Source: Phycisphaerae bacterium | Lineage (GTDB): Bacteria; Planctomycetota; Phycisphaerae; JAJVII01 | Length of the DNA stretch: 64,000 nucleotides | Direction: 5' to 3' | NCBI GenBank assembly: GCA_022072085.1 | Contig: JAJVII010000041.1 | Span: forward strand, 1 to 64,000 | Shown: positions 1 to 8,654 of the stretch, piece after piece | Position numbering within the stretch: position 1 is the stretch's first letter | Layout of the letters: every line of letters begins with the position of its first letter | Translations under genes and position numbers: made by a program | The notes under the pieces: generated by a model | Databases searched by the model: none | Told to the model about the DNA's origin: nothing | The model's input: only the letters and a program-made list of their open reading frames with translations

Positions 1-152
1 GACAGGAAGATTATCGGCCGACCGCCCAATGCAACCGAAGGAAAAACGCTTGACAACGATCAGGCGGCGACGGCAACATGATGCGTGGACTGGCGGGGTG
101 GACCGGCTACCCCGCTAAACAGATACAGACAACGAGATCGCGGAGGTGCCTG

Positions 153-2222
153 ATGAAGGCTCGCCTGATTGCAGCCCTTGCGGCGTTGACCCTACTGACT
201 CTCGCGGCCACGTCCCCGGCCGCCGTCGTCTACACGTTCACCACCTACAACGGCAATCAGACCGTCAGCGCCAATCTGGACGATTCGCTGGCTTCGCCGG
301 ACCAGGTGGGCGTGAAGGTGCAGAGCGGCATCGTTGAGTTCACCGGCAACAACAGCTACACCGGCGGAACGATCGTCGAGGGCGGGACGTTCAAGCTCAG
401 CTCGCTGACCGGCTGGGCCGGCGGGCCGGTCGAGGTGCAGAACGCCGCGACGCTGTGGATCAACCAGACGGTCACCAAGACCAACTCCATCGGCGGCAAC
501 CTGGTGCTGAACGCCGGGGCGATCGTGAAGGACTCGGGCGGGACCTGGAACGCCGAGACGACCACCACGCTGACCGGCGCGGTCAGCCTGGGCGGCCAGG
601 TCACCTTCAACATCGGCGACCCGGGGCAGACCTTCCCGATCCTCAAGCTGTCCGGGCAGGTCAGCGATCAGTCCGGCAAGGTCGGCAGCATCGTGGTCAA
701 CGGCGTCGCGACGACGCCGGCCTATCAGCGATACCTGATGCTGGCGGGCGACAATAACTTCACCGGCGGGGTGACGATCAACACGCAGGGCCAGGTCTAC
801 GTGACTCACAACCACGGCCTGGGCACGGGGACAGCCACTGTCAACAGCGGCGCCCTGCTGAACCTGAAGGCCACGACGATCACGAACAACATCAACCTGA
901 ACGACGGTGGTGAACTGCGCAGCGACGTGGCCCTCGTATACGACGGCACCATCACCTTGACCGGGACCGGCAAGATTACCAGCAACGTCCAGAACTACAC
1001 GCTGAAGTTCAACCAGACATCGGGCAAGTTGACCGGGACCGGCGGGGTGAACTTCGACGGGATCTACTACAACGGCTACACCAAGTTCTACCTCTACGGC
1101 AACAACGACTACACCGGCGCGACCCAGGTCTCCAGCGGGGCGATCGTCTATGTCGTGAACGCCAACTCCCTCGGCACCACCGCTAACACGGTCACGGTCT
1201 CCGGGACAGGTACGGGCGGCACGGGTCAGGGCGAATTGGTCATCGATTCGACAGCCACCACCGGCCTGAACGTGAACAAGACGATCTCGGTGGGCCAGTA
1301 CGGCCGGCTGTCGGTGGCCAATGGCGTGACGATGAGCAATGCCGTTCAGATGAACGACGGCTCGACCCTGAATGCCATCAGCGGCGGGGCTGGCGACCGC
1401 TTCTACATCGGCAACATGACCCTCACCGGGACGGCCGCCGTGAATGTCTACTACTCAGGCGGCGGCACCTGGAAGCAGGGCATCAACTCCACCGGCGTCA
1501 AGAGCGGCACGATCGACGGCGCGGGCAAGCTGGTCATCGGCGGGATCCAGTGGTACAGCGCCCCGACCCTTTACCTCTACGGCAACAACAGCTACCAGGG
1601 CGGGACCGATGTCTACCGCGGCAACTCCGGCCTGACCGACATCGTCCGCATCGGCAGCAACACCGCCTTCGGCGCCGGCCTGGTCCACCTGATCTCCGTC
1701 AGCACCGGCGGCTACCTGAACAGCAACACGGTCTCGCTGCTCCAGAACGTCTCGCTGGCCAACGACTTCTCCGGCACCGGCAAGATCGGCACCGGCGCCT
1801 ACACCTTGACCGCGACCGGCACGTGGTATCCCGGCGACAGCATCGGCGAGATCAAGGTCGAGAACCTCGATTTCCGCGGCGGGTACGTCTGGGAGTATGA
1901 CGGGACCAGCGCCGACCTGATCTCCGCGACCAACCTGACCTTCGGCGGACCGGCCGTCATTGGCGTCTCATGGATCGGCAGCGGCGACGCGGTCACCGGC
2001 GACTTCGTGGCCTTCACCTACACCGGCGCCGACCCGAACCTGGCCAACGTCTCGGTGGTCGCACCTGAGGGGTTGGCCGGCAGCGTCCTCGCCAGCGGCG
2101 GACAGGTCATCGTCCACCTCACCGAGGCCGTCTCCGTTCCCGAGCCGGCGACGCTGGCCTTCCTGGCCCTGGGCGGCCTGGTTTTGGCCGGCGGAACCCT
2201 CCGTCGCTGCCGGCGTGCGTGA
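153..2222 (+). CDS. PEP-CTERM surface protein with autotransporter-type beta-strand repeats
   Basis: Predicted secreted or surface protein of 689 residues. The chosen ATG at 153 has GGAGGT at 142-147, five bases upstream, and opens a classic signal peptide (MKARLIAALAALTLLTLAAT). An in-frame ATG at 78 would add 25 non-signal residues and is less likely. The body holds at least four repeats that begin with G/DNN-x-(Y/F)-x-GG (NNSYTGG, NNFTGG, NNDYTG, NNSYQGG), typical of the autotransporter-associated beta-strand repeat family (PF12951), which folds as a right-handed beta helix. The C-terminus reads VPEPATLAFLALGGL, then a hydrophobic stretch and RRCRRA. That is a PEP-CTERM sorting signal, known from other bacteria to be processed by an exosortase. 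No exosortase is in the window. Function beyond the cell surface or exopolysaccharide layer cannot be given. Confidence 0.9.
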   Translation: MKARLIAALAALTLLTLAATSPAAVVYTFTTYNGNQTVSANLDDSLASPDQVGVKVQSGIVEFTGNNSYTGGTIVEGGTFKLSSLTGWAGGPVEVQNAATLWINQTVTKTNSIGGNLVLNAGAIVKDSGGTWNAETTTTLTGAVSLGGQVTFNIGDPGQTFPILKLSGQVSDQSGKVGSIVVNGVATTPAYQRYLMLAGDNNFTGGVTINTQGQVYVTHNHGLGTGTATVNSGALLNLKATTITNNINLNDGGELRSDVALVYDGTITLTGTGKITSNVQNYTLKFNQTSGKLTGTGGVNFDGIYYNGYTKFYLYGNNDYTGATQVSSGAIVYVVNANSLGTTANTVTVSGTGTGGTGQGELVIDSTATTGLNVNKTISVGQYGRLSVANGVTMSNAVQMNDGSTLNAISGGAGDRFYIGNMTLTGTAAVNVYYSGGGTWKQGINSTGVKSGTIDGAGKLVIGGIQWYSAPTLYLYGNNSYQGGTDVYRGNSGLTDIVRIGSNTAFGAGLVHLISVSTGGYLNSNTVSLLQNVSLANDFSGTGKIGTGAYTLTATGTWYPGDSIGEIKVENLDFRGGYVWEYDGTSADLISATNLTFGGPAVIGVSWIGSGDAVTGDFVAFTYTGADPNLANVSVVAPEGLAGSVLASGGQVIVHLTEAVSVPEPATLAFLALGGLVLAGGTLRRCRRA

Positions 2223-2247
2223 CGGCGCCCCCTCGCGATTTCATCCA

Positions 2248-2282
2248 GGCCCGTCGGCCCGACGCCGGCGGGCCTCTTTCTT
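2248..2282 (+). terminator. Rho-independent terminator after the PEP-CTERM gene
   Basis: An 11-bp G+C-rich stem, 2248-2258 with 2264-2274, has one G-T pair and a 5-nt loop. It is followed directly by TCTTTCTT (2275-2282) and lies 26 nt after the stop codon at 2222. Confidence 0.85.
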
Positions 2283-2328
2283 GCGCGGCGGCTGATCCGC
2301 CGGTTGCTTGGCCTCGTCCGGTCGACGG

Positions 2329-2455
2329 GACCTGCGAATACGTCCGCCGAAACAGCGGCGACCTCTGGACCCCCTACGCCCAGTTCGCGGTCAGTGGCAA
2401 CTCGATGATGTTCACCTTTGCCGACGGCAGCAAAGAGTTGTGGGAACACCAGTAG
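2329..2455 (+). pseudogene. 3' remnant of a lost gene
   Basis: About 40 codons open in one frame, ending with a TAG at 2453-2455. They have the strong G/C third-position bias of the neighbouring genes and encode a sensible C-terminus (...YAQFAVSGNSMMFTFADG then SKELWEHQ). No start codon with a Shine-Dalgarno sequence precedes it, and further upstream the frame runs into the terminator at 2248-2282. The last strand pair (V-x-G-N-x-(M/V)-x-F-T-F-x-DG-x-x-E-x-W) resembles the end of lipocalin-like small beta-barrel domains, a family guess only. I read it as the tail of a deleted gene. A very short real gene is possible but less likely. Confidence 0.35.
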
Positions 2456-2492
2456 GGCAGGTCAACTCTCTGTCTGTTGCCTTTGCGCCCCC

Positions 2493-2536
2493 TGACGGTC
2501 GCGGCCAAGTGTCTAGCCGCGAGCGTCAGCGAGCGC
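2493..2536 (+). repeat. Palindromic repeat, copy 1 (CCGCGAGCGT type)
   Basis: Inverted arms at 2493-2505 and 2516-2528 match at 12 of 13 positions around a 10-nt loop. The segment from 2512 to 2536 (beginning TCTAGCCGCGA) matches the reverse complement of 7101-7125 at most positions, so the window holds two copies in opposite orientation. I recall similar words as abundant interspersed repeats in planctomycete genomes. The rest of 2223-2651 holds only the terminator and the gene remnant. Confidence 0.6.
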
Positions 2537-2651
2537 GGTCGGCCGGGCGCTTGTCGGAATCGCCGCGCTGGAATATAAGGGCGTCGAACGGGCGTCAGCC
2601 GAGGTCGGCTGCCCGCCCGCAGCCGACAGCGCCCAACCCAGCGAGGACACG

Positions 2652-4001
2652 ATGCCCGACGTTCTACCGTTCCAGGCCATTCGATACAGCACCCGCGGCG
2701 GGTCCGACCTGACCGGCCGCATCGCTCCGCCCTACGACGTGCTGGGCGCCGCCGACAAGGAGGCGATGCTGGCCGCCGATCCGCACAACATCGTCGCGAT
2801 CGACCTGCCGCACATGCCGCCCAAGTCGCTCGGGCCGGCCGACGCCTACCGCCGGTCGGCCGACCTGCTGCGGCAGTGGCTGGCGGACGGCGTGCTGGTC
2901 CGCGACGACGCCCCGGCGATCTACGCCTATCAGCAGACGTTCGCCGCCAGCGACGGCTCGACCGTGACGCGGCGCGGCTTCATCGCCCGCGTCCGCATCG
3001 AGGAGTTCCGCGCGACCCCGGCGGGCATCTACCCGCACGAGCAGACCTTCGGCGGGCCCAAGGAGGATCGGCTGGCGCTGACCCGGGCGACGGCGGCTCA
3101 GCTCTCGCCGATCTTCGGCCTGTTCGCCGATGAGGGCAACGCAATCACTGACTTGCTCTACGCCGGGCTGAGCGATCCGCCGCTGATGACCGGCACGATC
3201 GGCGGCGTGGCCCACGCCGCCTGGCGCGTCGCCGACGCGGGCAAGGTCGCGGCGCTGACGGCGGCGATGGCGTCGCGGCCGGTCTTCATCGCCGACGGCC
3301 ACCACCGCTACACCACGGCCCTGAACCACATGAACGAACTGGCGGCGGCCGGCCGCCTGGGGCCCGACGACCCCGCGCGGTTCTGCATGTTCGTCTGCAT
3401 CAGCATGGACGACCCGGGGCTGGTCATCTGGCCGACGCACCGGGTGGTCACCGTCGCCCCGTTCGACCTGGACGAGCTGGCCAAGCGGCTCAAGCCGATT
3501 TTCACAGTTGACCGCACCGGGGTCGAAGCGCGGATGCTGGAGACGCAGGTTCTGGCCAACGGGCCGGGCTGGTTCGCCCTGCGGACCTCGCGGGCGGCTG
3601 ACCCCGGGCTGCTGCTGGAGCTGAAGGACCGCAAGGTGCTCGACCGGCTGGAGCCGGCCCGCGGCCAGGCCTGGCGGCGGCTGGACGTGGCCCTGCTGCA
3701 CAGCTATCTGATCGACGAGTTGCTGACCCCGCTGGCCGGGGCGCCGGCGGCGATCGAGTATCCCCACACCGGCGCCGACGCGGCGGCGGCGCTTGGCCGC
3801 GGGCTGGATGCGGCGACGAGCTTCGGCACGGCCGGCGAGTCGGCTGGCGGCGGGGAGCGGATCAAGCTGGCGATCCTGACGGCGCCGGCGCCGTTGGCGT
3901 CGGTGCGGGACGTCTGCCTCTCCGGCGAGCTGATGCCGCAGAAGTCGACCTACTTCTATCCCAAGCTGGCGACGGGCCTGACGATCTATCCGCACGCGTG
4001 A
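2652..4001 (+). CDS. DUF1015 family protein
   Basis: 449-residue cytoplasmic protein of the DUF1015 family (PF06245), full length. Family hallmarks seen: the N-terminal 'PF.AIR' start with IAPPYDV near residue 25, the IYPHEQTFGGPKEDRL segment in the first third, and FIADGHHRYTTAL in the middle. GAGGACACG before the ATG provides a Shine-Dalgarno sequence. The molecular function of the family is not settled. Members are often found beside serine-biosynthesis genes in other bacteria, but no such gene is adjacent here, so that role is not supported by context. It is followed by the mlaEFD-type operon on the same strand, 109 bp downstream. Confidence 0.85.
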   Translation: MPDVLPFQAIRYSTRGGSDLTGRIAPPYDVLGAADKEAMLAADPHNIVAIDLPHMPPKSLGPADAYRRSADLLRQWLADGVLVRDDAPAIYAYQQTFAASDGSTVTRRGFIARVRIEEFRATPAGIYPHEQTFGGPKEDRLALTRATAAQLSPIFGLFADEGNAITDLLYAGLSDPPLMTGTIGGVAHAAWRVADAGKVAALTAAMASRPVFIADGHHRYTTALNHMNELAAAGRLGPDDPARFCMFVCISMDDPGLVIWPTHRVVTVAPFDLDELAKRLKPIFTVDRTGVEARMLETQVLANGPGWFALRTSRAADPGLLLELKDRKVLDRLEPARGQAWRRLDVALLHSYLIDELLTPLAGAPAAIEYPHTGADAAAALGRGLDAATSFGTAGESAGGGERIKLAILTAPAPLASVRDVCLSGELMPQKSTYFYPKLATGLTIYPHA

Positions 4002-4049
4002 GCCGCAGCCAGCCCGGTCGCGTTGCGGGGAGGCCGCCGCGGGTATTGC

Positions 4050-4078
4050 TTCTCTTGCGCTCCCGGTTGGACTAAAAT
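4050..4078 (+). promoter_or_regulatory. Possible promoter for mlaE
   Basis: A good -10 box TAAAAT lies at 4073-4078, 32 nt before the mlaE ATG. The -35 region 17 bp upstream (TTCTCT) is poor, so this is tentative. Confidence 0.3.
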
Positions 4079-4110
4079 CAGGCACCGAAACTCTGGGCGG
4101 GGAGCGTGTC

Positions 4111-4950
4111 ATGAGCAGCCGGGTTCCCATCGTGTTGCGTCCGGTCGAGCGGCTGGGCGTGCGCGCCATCGACGGGGTGGCGGGCTTCGGCGACTTCTGC
4201 ATCTTCTCCGGCAAGGCCATCGTGCGCGGGTTCGCCGGCGGGCTGCACTGGCGGAACTGGCGGCTGCTCTGGCCGCAGTTGTTCGAGGTCGGCACCCGCA
4301 GCGTGCCGGTGATCCTGATCACCGGTGCGTTCATCGGCATGGTGCTGGCGGTGCAGGCGTATCTCCAGTTCGCCTCAGCCGGTCTGGCCGACCGCCTGGG
4401 CGCGGTGGTGAACATCAGCGTGGTCAAGGAACTGGGCCCGATACTGGCTGGCGTGATGGTGGCCGGCCGCGTCGGCGGGGCGCTGACCGCGGAGCTGGGC
4501 ACGATGCGCGTGACCGAGCAGATCGACGCGGTGCGGGCGATGGGCTCGGACCCGATCCGCTACCTGGTCGTGCCGCGGTTCCTGGCCTGCCTGCTGCTGA
4601 CGCCGGTGCTGACGGTGTTCTGCGACCTGACCGGCGTGCTGGGCGGCTACTTTATCTCGACGCACGTCTACACGGTCAGCGAGGTTCCGTACTGGCGGCA
4701 CTCGCAGTTCGCGGTGGCCAACTGGGACATCGCCACCGGGCTGATCAAGAGCCTGTTTTTCGGCGGCAGCATCGGGCTGATCAGTTGCTACAAGGGGTTC
4801 AACTGTCGCGCGGGCGCCGAGGGCGTCGGACGGGCGACGACCGACGCGTTCGTGACCAACTTCGTCGTGCTGCTGGCGATGGATTTTTTCCTGGCCGTCG
4901 CCATGCAGGCCATGGGCATTCACCTGTACGGCTACAAGCAGATCCTGTAG
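4111..4950 (+). CDS. mlaE: MlaE-type ABC permease (phospholipid/MCE transport)
   Basis: 279-residue integral membrane permease of the MlaE/YrbE family, the membrane part of the MCE-type ABC importer that moves phospholipids between outer and inner membranes. The family core is clear: the GAFIGMVLAVQAY helix near residue 75, then LGAVVNISVVKELGPILAGVMVAGRVGGALTAELGTM, and AMGSDPIRYLVVPRFLA. The start has GGGGAGCG upstream of the ATG. The gene leads a three-gene unit with the ATPase (20 bp downstream) and the MCE protein (overlapping the ATPase gene). Accessory mlaB and mlaC are not present here, so only the core transporter is encoded locally. Confidence 0.9.
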   Translation: MSSRVPIVLRPVERLGVRAIDGVAGFGDFCIFSGKAIVRGFAGGLHWRNWRLLWPQLFEVGTRSVPVILITGAFIGMVLAVQAYLQFASAGLADRLGAVVNISVVKELGPILAGVMVAGRVGGALTAELGTMRVTEQIDAVRAMGSDPIRYLVVPRFLACLLLTPVLTVFCDLTGVLGGYFISTHVYTVSEVPYWRHSQFAVANWDIATGLIKSLFFGGSIGLISCYKGFNCRAGAEGVGRATTDAFVTNFVVLLAMDFFLAVAMQAMGIHLYGYKQIL

Positions 4951-4970
4951 CGGTGTCGTCCGGGCAAGGC

Positions 4971-5768
4971 ATGAGCGACGCGATTATTCAACTGGTGGAC
5001 CTGCACAAGTCGTTCGGCGGCCAGCCGGTGCTGCGCGGCGTCAGCGTCGAGCTGATGCGCGGGCAGACGACGGTCGTGCTGGGCCCCAGCGGGTGCGGCA
5101 AGACGGTGCTGCTCAAGCACGTGATCGGCCTGCTTCAGCCGGACCATGGACGGGTGATCTTCGACGGGCAGGATCTGACCGCGATGGGCGAGCGGGCGCT
5201 CTGCCGCGTGCGTACGCGGTTCGGGTTCCTGTTCCAGGGCGGGGCCCTGTTCGACTCGATGAACGCGGTGGAGAACGTGATGTTCCCCCTGCGCGAGCAC
5301 CACCCGCAGCAGAAGGAGCACGACGCCCGGGCCCGGGCGATGGAGTGCCTGGGCCTGGTCGGACTGGCCGACTTCGCCGGCCGCATGCCGGCGGACCTGT
5401 CCGGCGGGCAGCGCAAGCGCGTCGCGCTGGCCCGGGCGCTGACGCTGCGGCCGGAGGTGCTGCTCTACGACGAGCCGACCACCGGGCTGGACCCGATCCG
5501 CGCCGACGTGATCAACGAGCTGATCGTGCGGATGCGCGACGAGCTGAACGTGACCGGCCTGGTCGTGACGCACGATATGGCCAGCGCGTTCAAGGTGGGC
5601 GATCGGCTGATCATGCTGCACGAAGGGCAGGTGTTGGCCGACGCGCCGGCTGACGAGTTCCGCGCGCTGGACGAGCCGCGCGTGCAGCGGTTCATCCGCG
5701 GGCAGGCGGACGACGAGGACCTGAAAGGCCTGCGCCCCGGCCGGGGGCAGTCGGGAGGCGAGACATGA
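4971..5768 (+). CDS. mlaF: MlaF-type ABC transporter ATP-binding protein
   Basis: 265-residue cytoplasmic ATPase that should drive the MlaE permease. Visible motifs: Walker A GPSGCGKT at 38-45, signature LSGGQ at 143-147 followed by RKR, Walker B VLLYDEP at 163-169, and the switch histidine in VVTHDM near 201. The LSGGQRKR and DEPTTGLDP wording is typical of the MlaF/Ttg2A group. The start is taken at ATG 4971, which gives the normal family N-terminus (IIQLVDLHKSFG); the same frame is open far upstream but overlaps mlaE. Its TGA overlaps the ATG of mlaD, so the two are probably translationally coupled. Confidence 0.92.
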   Translation: MSDAIIQLVDLHKSFGGQPVLRGVSVELMRGQTTVVLGPSGCGKTVLLKHVIGLLQPDHGRVIFDGQDLTAMGERALCRVRTRFGFLFQGGALFDSMNAVENVMFPLREHHPQQKEHDARARAMECLGLVGLADFAGRMPADLSGGQRKRVALARALTLRPEVLLYDEPTTGLDPIRADVINELIVRMRDELNVTGLVVTHDMASAFKVGDRLIMLHEGQVLADAPADEFRALDEPRVQRFIRGQADDEDLKGLRPGRGQSGGET

Positions 5769-6778
5769 ATGCGGCAGTCAGGAACATCGCGGTCGGTCTG
5801 ACGGTGCTGGTGGCGCTGATCGTGCTGGGCGGGCTGATTGTCCTGTTCGGCGGGCGGCCGCAGGCGCTGGAGTCGACCTACCAGGTGCGAATTCAGTTTC
5901 CCGACGCCGGCCCGATCGACACCGGCTCGGAGGTCCGCGTCTCGGGCGTGACGGTGGGCCAGGTCAGCCGCGTGCGGCCGATGAACAACTTCCGCGACGG
6001 CGTGATGGTCTACGCGGACATCAAGCAGGGGTTCGACATTCCGCGCGACAGCGAGGCGACGATCCAGCCACGGGTGCTGGGCATCGGCAAGCCGACGATC
6101 GACATCCGCGTTCACGAGAACGCCGGTCCGGAAATGATCAGCAAGGACGGCAAGGCGATGCTGGCCGGCGTCGTGCTGACGGGCTTCGAGGGGATGTTCC
6201 CCGAGGAAGCCAAGGAGCGTCTGGCCCGCGTCGCCCAGGCCATCGAGGAGATGCTGGGCACCAGCGACAGCCGGGGCGCGACCACGCAGCCCGACAAGCC
6301 GAGCATCCGCCGGCTGATGACGGGCCTGAACGAACTGCTGGCCCACGTCAACGGCATCATGGGCGACGAAGGCAGCGACATCCGCGCGACGCTTCAGAAT
6401 CTCTCGGCGGCTTCGGCCGACATCCGCGCCTCCGCGGCCCATCTCACGCAGTTCATGGAGCAGGCCAAGGGACTGCCCGGCCACCTCGACCGCACGCTTG
6501 GCCAGGCCGACCAGACCCTCCAGACCGCCCGCGACGAGATGACCCGCCTGCGCACCGACATGTCCGACAGCCTGACCAAACTGGCCGCCACGCTCGACCG
6601 GGCCAACAAGCTGATCGACGCGGTCTCCCACGGCCGGGGCACGGCCGCCAAGCTGGTCAACGACCCGCGCCTGTTCGACGAACTCGTACTCACCGTCGAC
6701 CGGATGAACCAGACGCTGGCGCAGTTGCAGGAGCTGCTGAAAATCTGGGCATCCCGGGGCGTGCAGTTGAAGATGTGA
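5765..6778 (+). CDS. mlaD: MlaD/MCE-domain substrate-binding protein
   Basis: 337-residue MCE protein. A single N-terminal membrane anchor (about 9-32, VGLTVLVALIVLGGLIVLFG) is followed by an MCE domain (about 37-117) with the usual VRVSGVTVGQV motif, then a long helical region rich in A, D, Q and R (about 140-337) that probably forms a coiled-coil barrel or extension. It should sit in the periplasm and bind lipid for the MlaEF transporter. The start overlaps the mlaF stop (ATGA). The C-terminal helix is longer than in E. coli MlaD (about 180 residues in total) and closer to the longer MCE proteins of other phyla. Confidence 0.9.
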   Translation: MNAAVRNIAVGLTVLVALIVLGGLIVLFGGRPQALESTYQVRIQFPDAGPIDTGSEVRVSGVTVGQVSRVRPMNNFRDGVMVYADIKQGFDIPRDSEATIQPRVLGIGKPTIDIRVHENAGPEMISKDGKAMLAGVVLTGFEGMFPEEAKERLARVAQAIEEMLGTSDSRGATTQPDKPSIRRLMTGLNELLAHVNGIMGDEGSDIRATLQNLSAASADIRASAAHLTQFMEQAKGLPGHLDRTLGQADQTLQTARDEMTRLRTDMSDSLTKLAATLDRANKLIDAVSHGRGTAAKLVNDPRLFDELVLTVDRMNQTLAQLQELLKIWASRGVQLKM

Positions 6779-6807
6779 CGGGCGCCTCAATGCGGGTGTT
6801 CTCTTCT

Positions 6808-6975
6808 CCCTCTCCCTCGTCTGCGAGGGAGAGGGCCGGGGCGAGGGTGTCCTGGGAAACTGCGGAAGTCGTTGCCTCGGCCGAACGTATTCGTGAACTG
6901 TCACCCTCACCCGGCCCCATGTTCGCTGGCGCGACCGTGGGGCCACCCTCTCCCTCGCAGAGGCGAGGGAGAGGG
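6808..6975 (+). repeat. Composite inverted repeat with two CCCTCTCCC hairpins
   Basis: The 352-bp gap between mlaD and dacB holds no gene. Hairpin 1 (6808-6835) has 12-bp arms CCCTCTCCCTCG/CGAGGGAGAGGG and a 4-nt loop. Hairpin 2 (6946-6975) has the same arms and a 6-nt loop. The segment after hairpin 1 (6835-6848) is imperfectly complementary to 6901-6918, so the two hairpins are linked by a further inverted pair. The architecture is that of an intergenic repeat (REP/MITE type). The rest of the gap, apart from the repeat at 7101-7125, shows nothing I recognise. Confidence 0.75.
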
Positions 6976-7100
6976 AAGAAGGGCAGTCCCTGTTTGATCT
7001 CCGGCGCAACTTCAACTTCCGCCGTTGCCCCTGGGGCTGGACTGGATCGCCCCGGTTGGCCGATGATAGGGTGTTCCTGATCCTTCAGGTTGCCCGTGAC

Positions 7101-7125
7101 GCGCTCCCTTACGGTCGCGGCTAGA
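7101..7125 (-). repeat. Palindromic repeat, copy 2 (CCGCGAGCGT type), opposite strand
   Basis: The reverse complement of 7101-7125 begins TCTAGCCGCGACCGTAAGG and matches copy 1 at 2512-2536 with a few substitutions. It ends five bases before the first ATG of dacB at 7131. Confidence 0.55.
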
Positions 7126-7130
7126 CAAGG

Positions 7131-8621
7131 ATGTTTGACTGCACGATGCGACGCGCTCCATACATCATCGCCGTTCTGGTTGCGGGATTGACGTTCCCGG
7201 TTGCCCGCGCTGCCCGCGCCGACGACCTGGCCGCCCGGATCGACAAGATTCTTGCCGATCCGATCGTGTCGGCGTCGCACTGCGGGCTGCGGGTCTGGGA
7301 CGTGACCGGCCGGCGCGAACTCTACAGCCGCAACGACCAGGAGCTGTTCAGCCCGGCGTCGAACATGAAACTGCTGACCACCGCGGCGGCGATCGACCGG
7401 CTGGGCGCCGACTTCGCGTTCGTCACGCTTTTTGCCACCCGCGGCGACGATCTGCTCGTGCTGGCCAGCGGCGATCCGGGCATGGGCGATCCGCGGCTGG
7501 CCAAGGAAGCCGGCCAGCCGGTCGAGCGCGTCTTCATCGAACTGGCTGAGCGGCTCAAGAAGCAGGGGGTCGCGCGGATCAAGGGCGACCTGGTCGTCGA
7601 CGACACGGTGTTCGACCGCGAGTTCTTCCACCCCCACTGGCCTCGGGAGCAGGCCGGCGAGTGGTACGAGGCCGAGGTCGGCGGGTTCAACTTCAACGAC
7701 AACTGCATCGACATCCGGCTGGCGCCGTCGGCGTCGGGCGACGGGGTCGATGTCGAACTGACGCCGAACACCGGTTATGTGCAGGTGACCAACACGGCCG
7801 TGCGCGACGCCAAGCAGCACCTGGTCTGGTTCCGCCGCCAGGGGGTGAGCAACCGATTCGTCGCCGGCGGCAAGGTAAAGGCGCGCATGTGGACGCCCGA
7901 GTCGCTGCCGATCCACGACCCGCCGGCGTTCGCCGCCCAGGTGCTGGCCGACACGCTGGCCCGCAACGGCGTGGCCATCGACGGCCGCATCCGCTTTCAG
8001 CGCCTCCGCGGCGACGACGGCCGCCCGCCGCGCGACGCCCAGATCGTCATGCGGCACGAGCAGCTCCTGGGCCCCTGCCTGTGGCGGTGCAACACGTTCA
8101 GCCAGAATTTCATCGCCGAGTCGCTGTTCAAGGCCCTGGGCGCCTACGAGAGCGGCTCGCCCAACCCGCGGGGGCAGGGCAGTTGGGCCAGCGGACGGGC
8201 GGCGGTCCTGGCGAGCCTCAAGCGCGGCGGCCTGGCGATTCCCCAGGGGCTGGTCATCGACGACGGCTCGGGGCTGAGCAAGCAGAACCGTGTCAGCCCA
8301 AGGCTGATCTGCGAACTGCTGGACCACATGGCCCGCGACGAGGCCGCCGAGTTGTGGTTCGACTCGCTGGCCACCGGCGGCGTGGACGGCACGCTGCGGA
8401 AGCGATTCCGCGACCTGGACGGCAAGGCGGAGGTGCTGGCCAAGACCGGCACGCTCTCGGACGCCGCGGCGCTGAGCGGCTACGTCAAGACGGCCGACAA
8501 GCGGATGCTCGCCTTCTCGATCCTCTTCGACCAGGTTCGGCCTGGCAACACCTGGCGGGCCAAGCGGGTGATGGACCAGGTCGTGGCCGTGCTGGCCGAC
8601 AGCGGCAAGGGCGCGAAGTGA
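7131..8621 (+). CDS. dacB: D-alanyl-D-alanine carboxypeptidase/endopeptidase, PBP4 (S13) family
   Basis: 496-residue penicillin-binding protein of the PBP4/DacB type, which trims or opens peptidoglycan peptides in the periplasm. All three active-site motifs are in place: SxxK as SNMK at 77-80 (inside SPASNMK), SxN as SQN at 324-326 followed by FIAE, and KTG at 438-440. The long insert between the first two motifs is characteristic of S13 peptidases. The signal peptide is MRRAPYIIAVLVAGL...ARA. ATG 7146 would give the cleaner signal peptide; ATG 7131 is kept as the longest start, and neither has a good Shine-Dalgarno sequence. It stands alone, downstream of mlaD, and is followed by a palindromic repeat. 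Confidence 0.93.
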   Translation: MFDCTMRRAPYIIAVLVAGLTFPVARAARADDLAARIDKILADPIVSASHCGLRVWDVTGRRELYSRNDQELFSPASNMKLLTTAAAIDRLGADFAFVTLFATRGDDLLVLASGDPGMGDPRLAKEAGQPVERVFIELAERLKKQGVARIKGDLVVDDTVFDREFFHPHWPREQAGEWYEAEVGGFNFNDNCIDIRLAPSASGDGVDVELTPNTGYVQVTNTAVRDAKQHLVWFRRQGVSNRFVAGGKVKARMWTPESLPIHDPPAFAAQVLADTLARNGVAIDGRIRFQRLRGDDGRPPRDAQIVMRHEQLLGPCLWRCNTFSQNFIAESLFKALGAYESGSPNPRGQGSWASGRAAVLASLKRGGLAIPQGLVIDDGSGLSKQNRVSPRLICELLDHMARDEAAELWFDSLATGGVDGTLRKRFRDLDGKAEVLAKTGTLSDAAALSGYVKTADKRMLAFSILFDQVRPGNTWRAKRVMDQVVAVLADSGKGAK

Positions 8622-8654
8622 GAAGTCAGGGACGCAGGGAACTTTTCATGACTT

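Noticed and set aside
50-82. TTGACA at 50-55 as promoter for the PEP-CTERM gene
   Set aside because: No -10 box at 16-19 bp spacing; the nearest candidate is 21 bp away and poor.
2664-4502. Long minus-strand open frame opposite DUF1015 and mlaE
   Set aside because: An antisense shadow of G/C-rich codons; its protein is R/Q/G-rich with no domain and the plus-strand genes are clear.
6808-6975. CRISPR array
   Set aside because: Only two hairpins, self-complementary, without regular spacing or further repeats; no cas gene in the window.
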